The notes under the pieces are model-generated. The model saw only the letters and a program-made list of their open reading frames with translations, made no database searches and was not told the origin of the DNA. Position numbers and translations under genes: made by a program. A DNA stretch of 5,756 nt from Firmicutes bacterium AM31-12AC (GTDB lineage: Bacteria; Bacillota; Clostridia; Lachnospirales; Lachnospiraceae): assembly GCA_003480425.1 (NCBI GenBank), contig QUJA01000073.1:1-5756 (forward strand). Direction: 5' to 3'. Position 1 is the stretch's first letter; each line of letters starts with the position of its first letter. Shown here piece by piece: positions 4,807-5,756 of the stretch.

Positions 4807-5553
4807 TTAGCTAAGATGCGCCAGTTTCTGTACGGCATCGGCTGCTATCACAATCTCACAGTGTTCTTCAAGGAATGCGAGAATCGTAGTAGATACCTTC
4901 TCCGGAGAACCATATTCAGAAAGCATATTACAGACTTTATTAAATTCATTTTTTGTATGCTCTGACTGTGTCAGTGCCAGAATGTAAATGCCATCGCTGT
5001 TGTTATCACGATACAAAGTATTAGCACCATGATAAAGAGAACCGATTAACTGTGCCATTTGAATGACCTGGTCGATATTGTCAAAGGAATATAATTTGAC
5101 ATTGAGTGGAACAGGTGCATCTTCTGCCGTTTTTTCCTCTTCCTGTTCTGATGATGTAGCAGATACGCTGGCAGCAGCACCCTTTACTTTATTGAGTAAG
5201 TCTAAAAATTCATCTGCACCTTCAAGTTTATTCAATGTCTCAGGGAGAGGAAAATCATTTTCCCCTGCAGACGTGAATTTTGAAAAACGGGTATCCAATT
5301 CTTCCGGGTCTTCAACCTTTGTAATAATAAGTACAATTGTGTCAGCAGAAGTTGGAATTGCTTCTATCATCAATGGAATATCGTCAGCTTCAAAACCAAA
5401 GTCAAATGATGCCTGTTGCATCATATCACGAAATAAGGACTTGGCTTTTTCAGTACCATATGCAAGTTCACTTAGTTTCAAATGGCGGGCAGCCAAATCG
5501 GCATGTGTCAATGTACAACGAATCTGGTTATCGTTAATTTTTTCAATTTTCAT
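4807..5553 (-). CDS. mecA: Adaptor protein MecA (ClpC adaptor, competence regulator family)
   Basis: The 248-aa product opens with MKIEKINDNQIRCTLT, then KLSELAYGTEKAKSLFRDMM (27-45) and FGFEADDIPLMIEAIP (52-67), the MecA N-terminal domain signature. This domain recognises substrates. A flexible acidic linker with SSEQEEEKTAEDAP (134-147) follows, then the C-terminal domain (about 150-245, LYSFDNIDQVIQMAQLI onward), which in Bacillus binds ClpC and activates it. MecA delivers proteins such as ComK to ClpCP and also acts in quality control; targets here are unknown. Length is normal. The start ATG at 5553 has AAGGATG 7 nt upstream, weaker than the other ribosome binding sites in the window. 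It is transcribed alone from a sigma-A promoter and converges on the DUF1858 gene. This is not the methicillin-resistance mecA (PBP2a), which is unrelated. Confidence 0.95.
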   Translation of the reverse strand: MKIEKINDNQIRCTLTHADLAARHLKLSELAYGTEKAKSLFRDMMQQASFDFGFEADDIPLMIEAIPTSADTIVLIITKVEDPEELDTRFSKFTSAGENDFPLPETLNKLEGADEFLDLLNKVKGAAASVSATSSEQEEEKTAEDAPVPLNVKLYSFDNIDQVIQMAQLIGSLYHGANTLYRDNNSDGIYILALTQSEHTKNEFNKVCNMLSEYGSPEKVSTTILAFLEEHCEIVIAADAVQKLAHLS

Positions 5554-5593
5554 ATGATCACATCCTTACATTTATATATTATTTCTCATGATT

Positions 5594-5622
5594 AGTATAA
5601 ACAAATCTTTTTCGAATGTAAA
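5594..5622 (-). promoter_or_regulatory. mecA: Sigma-A promoter of mecA
   Basis: On the minus strand, TTTACA (5622-5617), a 17-nt spacer and TATACT (5599-5594) predict a start near 5587 and a leader of about 34 nt. Each hexamer is one base from consensus. Confidence 0.75.
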
Positions 5623-5683
5623 GAAAAACACAAATATATTACTTATCAACTATAAATGAGCAAATATCGAATTTTGCACAAAC

Positions 5684-5756
5684 TTATCCCACAAACTTAA
5701 AAGCTTCTTCGAATGAGGCGCTGCTTTTTATGAGGCGGTACAGGTTTGCAAACTGT
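5684..5756 (-). CDS. C-terminal end of an unidentified gene (partial)
   Basis: One minus-strand frame is open from the right edge to TAA at 5686-5684. It reads QFANLYRLIKSSASFEEAFKFVG, an ordinary amphipathic helical tail. GC rises here compared with the AT-rich mecA upstream region, as expected for coding DNA. The other two minus frames stop sooner. No family can be named from 23 residues. The gap to the mecA start is about 130 nt and contains the mecA promoter, so the two are probably not one obligatory operon. I see no convincing terminator between them. A chance open frame of this length remains possible. Confidence 0.4.
   Translation of the reverse strand, partial: QFANLYRLIKSSASFEEAFKFVG

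Noticed and set aside
5063..5557. 164-aa plus-strand open frame opposite mecA
   Set aside because: Antisense to a clear MecA coding sequence; Ser-rich composition is typical of an opposite-strand shadow.
5684..5692. DnaA box at TTATCCCAC near the right edge
   Set aside because: Two mismatches caused by an extra C, isolated, and overlapping the stop of the partial edge gene.

Overview
The window looks like a piece of a low-GC Firmicutes chromosome. It is most likely from a gut Lachnospiraceae-type Clostridia species (Blautia/Dorea/Mediterraneibacter-like); this is inferred from protein style only. Supporting signs are AT-rich intergenic DNA, strong AAGGAGG ribosome binding sites, sigma-A promoters of the TTGACA/TATAAT type, and a ClpC adaptor MecA of the Firmicutes kind.

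Layout. At the left edge (1-71) is an imperfect inverted repeat followed by T-rich DNA. A small unrecognised gene (69 aa, minus strand, 100-309) follows, with a well-formed promoter. A plus-strand sugar-utilisation pair comes next: a broken GPH-type (MFS_2) sugar transporter with a one-base frameshift and a large internal deletion (526-1286), then an apparently intact 350-aa GH43-type glycoside hydrolase (1344-2396). A 60-nt hairpin ends that unit. An exported SH3-NlpC/P60 cell-wall hydrolase (2768-3541) has its own strong promoter, WalR-like repeats over its transcription start, and a clean terminator.

The most unusual part is the ~840-bp gene-free stretch 3585-4421. It starts with a structured element of mutually exclusive inverted repeats (3638-3727). 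It then carries at least five perfect DnaA boxes (TTATCCACA) plus four one-mismatch boxes between 3730 and 4248, a perfect Spo0A-type box and a very A-rich flank. This is the composition of a bacterial replication origin or a DnaA-titration cluster, yet no dnaA, dnaN, rpmH or other origin-linked gene is in the window. Most flanking genes also point towards the cluster rather than away from it.

Right of the cluster are a small redox-disulfide (DUF1858) protein (4484-4693) and, convergent with it, the ClpC adaptor gene mecA (4807-5553, minus strand). A shared bidirectional terminator separates them. At the right edge is the probable 3' end of another minus-strand gene (5684-5756).

Functional reading. 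The GPH/GH43 pair is a decayed carbohydrate locus: the hydrolase survives but its transporter partner does not. The cell-wall hydrolase, the DUF1858 protein and MecA appear to be separately transcribed housekeeping or regulatory units around the origin-like region.
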